From: Asaia bogorensis
Lineage (GTDB): Bacteria > Pseudomonadota > Alphaproteobacteria > Acetobacterales > Acetobacteraceae
Direction of reading: 5' to 3'
Length of the DNA stretch: 64,000 bases
NCBI GenBank assembly: GCA_943333505.2
Contig: CALQTN020000005.1
Coordinates: 1-64,000 of the forward strand
Under the pieces are notes generated by a model. That model was not told where the DNA came from and made no database searches. It saw nothing but the letters and a program-made list of their open reading frames with translations. Made by a program: the position numbers and the translations under genes. Shown here in pieces: positions 62,484 to 64,000 of this stretch (positions are counted from its first letter, which is position 1; each line of letters begins with the position of its first letter).

Positions 62484-64000
62484 AAATTCGCGCACAAATC
62501 GGCATGGTGCTGAACCTGGACAAGTGTATCGGGTGCCACACCTGCTCGGTCACCTGCAAGAATGTGTGGACCACGCGGGAAGGTGTGGAATACGCCTGGT
62601 TCAACAACGTCGAAACCAAACCCGGTATTGGCTATCCGCGCGAATGGGAAAATCAGCGCAAATGGAATGGCGGATGGGTGCGCAACGGAAAAGGCCAGTT
62701 GCAGCCGCGTATGGGGGCGAAATGGCGGGTGCTCGCCAACATCTTCGCCAACCCTGATCTGCCCGAAATCGACGATTATTACGAGCCCTTCACCGTCGAT
62801 CATCCCCATTTGCAAACCGCGCGTGAAAGCCAGGCTTTCCCGACCGCGCGGCCGCGGTCGGCGATCACCGGCAAGCGGATGGAAAAGATCGAGTGGGGCC
62901 CGAACTGGGAGGAGATCCTCGGCGGTGAGTTCGCCAAGCGGTCGAAAGACGCCAATTTCGACAAGATGCAGAAGGAAATTTACGGCCAGTTCGAAAACAC
63001 CTTCATGATGTATCTGCCGCGTCTGTGTGAACACTGCCTGAACCCGACCTGTGCCGCGGTCTGTCCATCGGGCGCGATCTATAAGCGCGAAGAAGATGGC
63101 ATTGTGCTGATAGACCAGGATAAATGCCGTGGCTGGCGGATGTGCGTTTCAGGCTGCCCGTACAAGAAAATTTACTATAACTGGTCTAGCGGCAAGTCGG
63201 AGAAATGCATTTTCTGCTTCCCGAGGATTGAATCCGGCCAGCCGACAGTATGTTCGGAAACCTGCGTTGGCCGCATCCGCTATCTCGGCGTGCTGCTCTA
63301 TGACGCGGACCGCATCCAGGAAGCTGCCAACACGCCGGACGAGAAGGATTTATATCAGGCGCAGCTTGATCTGTTCCTCGATCCGAATGACCCCAAGGTG
63401 ATCGCCCAGGCGCGCGAAGATGGCATACCAGAAGCCTGGCTTGAAGCGGCCAAGGCTTCGCCGGTGTGGAAAATGGCGATGGATTGGAAAATCGCCTTCC
63501 CGCTGCACCCGGAATACCGCACCCTGCCAATGGTTTGGTATGTGCCGCCGCTATCGCCAATCCAGGCGGCGGCGGCATCGGGGGCGGTGGCATCCAAGAA
63601 TGGCATGCCGGATGTCGGGTCGTTGCGGATACCGCTGCAATACCTCGCCAATCTGCTGACCGCCGGGGACGAGGCGCCGGTCAAACTCGCGCTCGAACGG
63701 ATGCTGGCAATGCGCGCCTTCATGCGGGTGAAATCAATCGAGGGCCGTATCGACAATCCGATTGCAGCCGAGGTTGGGCTGGAAGCGGCGGATATCGAGG
63801 AAATGTATCGTTACCTCGCCATCGCCAATTACGAAGACCGCTTCGTGATCCCGACCGTGCATCGGGAATGGAGCCAGGATGCCGCTGAACTGCGCGGCGG
63901 CTGTGGTTTCACGTTCGGTAATGGTTGTTCGGGTGGTGACACCACCACCAATCTGTTCGCCACCAAAGGCCCCCGCAAGGCATCCAACCCGATGGAGGTG
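62480..64000 (+). CDS. narH: Respiratory nitrate reductase beta subunit NarH (3' end beyond window)
   Basis: 507 codons are visible from ATG 62480, nearly the full family length, and the frame is still open at the edge. The iron-sulfur ligands are in order: CIGCHTCSVTCKN (residues 16-28), LCEHCLNPTCAAVCPSGA, DKCRGWRMCVSGCPYKK and EKCIFCFPRIESGQPTVCSETCVGR. Tryptophan replaces a cysteine in CRGWRMC, which gives the [3Fe-4S] cluster of NarH. The subunit passes electrons from NarI to NarG. narJ and narI should follow. Confidence 0.96.
   Translation, partial: MKIRAQIGMVLNLDKCIGCHTCSVTCKNVWTTREGVEYAWFNNVETKPGIGYPREWENQRKWNGGWVRNGKGQLQPRMGAKWRVLANIFANPDLPEIDDYYEPFTVDHPHLQTARESQAFPTARPRSAITGKRMEKIEWGPNWEEILGGEFAKRSKDANFDKMQKEIYGQFENTFMMYLPRLCEHCLNPTCAAVCPSGAIYKREEDGIVLIDQDKCRGWRMCVSGCPYKKIYYNWSSGKSEKCIFCFPRIESGQPTVCSETCVGRIRYLGVLLYDADRIQEAANTPDEKDLYQAQLDLFLDPNDPKVIAQAREDGIPEAWLEAAKASPVWKMAMDWKIAFPLHPEYRTLPMVWYVPPLSPIQAAAASGAVASKNGMPDVGSLRIPLQYLANLLTAGDEAPVKLALERMLAMRAFMRVKSIEGRIDNPIAAEVGLEAADIEEMYRYLAIANYEDRFVIPTVHREWSQDAAELRGGCGFTFGNGCSGGDTTTNLFATKGPRKASNPMEV

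Noticed and set aside
63900-63920. GTTTCACGTTCGG in narH as a third parS
   Set aside because: Only one half of the palindrome is present.

Overview
This is a GC-rich, densely packed bacterial chromosome segment, most likely from an alphaproteobacterium of the Rhodospirillales and probably the family Acetobacteraceae. The reasons are the mnmE-mnmG-rsmG-parA-parB order, an HpnL-type hopanoid membrane protein, tRNA genes with encoded CCA ends, the hairpin repeats between genes, and the overall codon bias. The genus cannot be named from the sequence alone. No rRNA operon, CRISPR array, prophage or complete insertion sequence is present.

Layout. 1-5.9 kb is the origin-proximal block (parB, parA, rsmG, mnmG, mnmE, a small [2Fe-2S] ferredoxin). 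Two perfect parS sites lie inside the mnmG/rsmG overlap, and an IS630-type transposase end abuts parB. 6-12.5 kb holds a YyaL-type thioredoxin-fold protein, a TauE/SafE permease, a sulfotransferase, an RlmM-like methyltransferase with a DUF423 protein, and proline iminopeptidase. 12.6-14.9 kb is a decayed patch: one small unknown gene and two broken genes (an RTX-type lipase and a membrane-anchored beta-propeller) carrying in-frame nonsense codons. 15-20.4 kb carries a phosphotriesterase-like amidohydrolase divergent from a PhyH dioxygenase, then trmJ, cysS and hpnL.

20.5-27 kb is a pair of divergent phosphonate/phosphate-type ABC transporter operons: phnC-phnD-phnE-phnE on minus and phnD-phnE-phnE on plus. 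They have a single ATPase gene and two Pho-box-like sites between them, so phosphate starvation probably induces both. 27-33.4 kb has a 3-hydroxyisobutyrate-dehydrogenase-like gene, tRNA-Gly(CCC), nagB, and a MarR-controlled multidrug pump operon with one HlyD adaptor and two tandem 14-TM DHA2 transporters. 33.4-36.8 kb is the nusG/secE/tRNA-Trp/tRNA-Gly/tRNA-Tyr cluster (without tuf), rlmB with a repeat-rich disordered N-terminus, and a 2-keto-4-pentenoate hydratase. 36.9-43.9 kb is the alpha-2-macroglobulin/PBP1C pair.

44-51 kb is a metabolic stretch: an aldo/keto reductase, a TPR-glycosyltransferase, two alpha/beta hydrolases, an HLD-II haloalkane dehalogenase with a complete catalytic pentad, a MOSC protein and a membrane AraC regulator. 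51.1-54.3 kb is an arsenic operon (ArsR-ArsC fusion, GAPDH, ArsJ) that detoxifies arsenate through 1-arseno-3-phosphoglycerate. A PEP-CTERM protein gene runs antiparallel into the end of arsJ. 55-64 kb is the respiratory nitrate reduction locus: a cysteine-free Crp/Fnr regulator, a perfect TTGAT-N4-ATCAA box, a NarK1-NarK2 fusion, narG and narH, which is cut by the window edge.

No wholly new defence or catalytic system was found. The best leads are the cluster of in-frame nonsense codons at 13.1-14.9 kb, the repeats that overlap stop codons, the shared-ATPase phn transporter pair, and the PEP-CTERM gene that reads past its sorting signal into arsJ.
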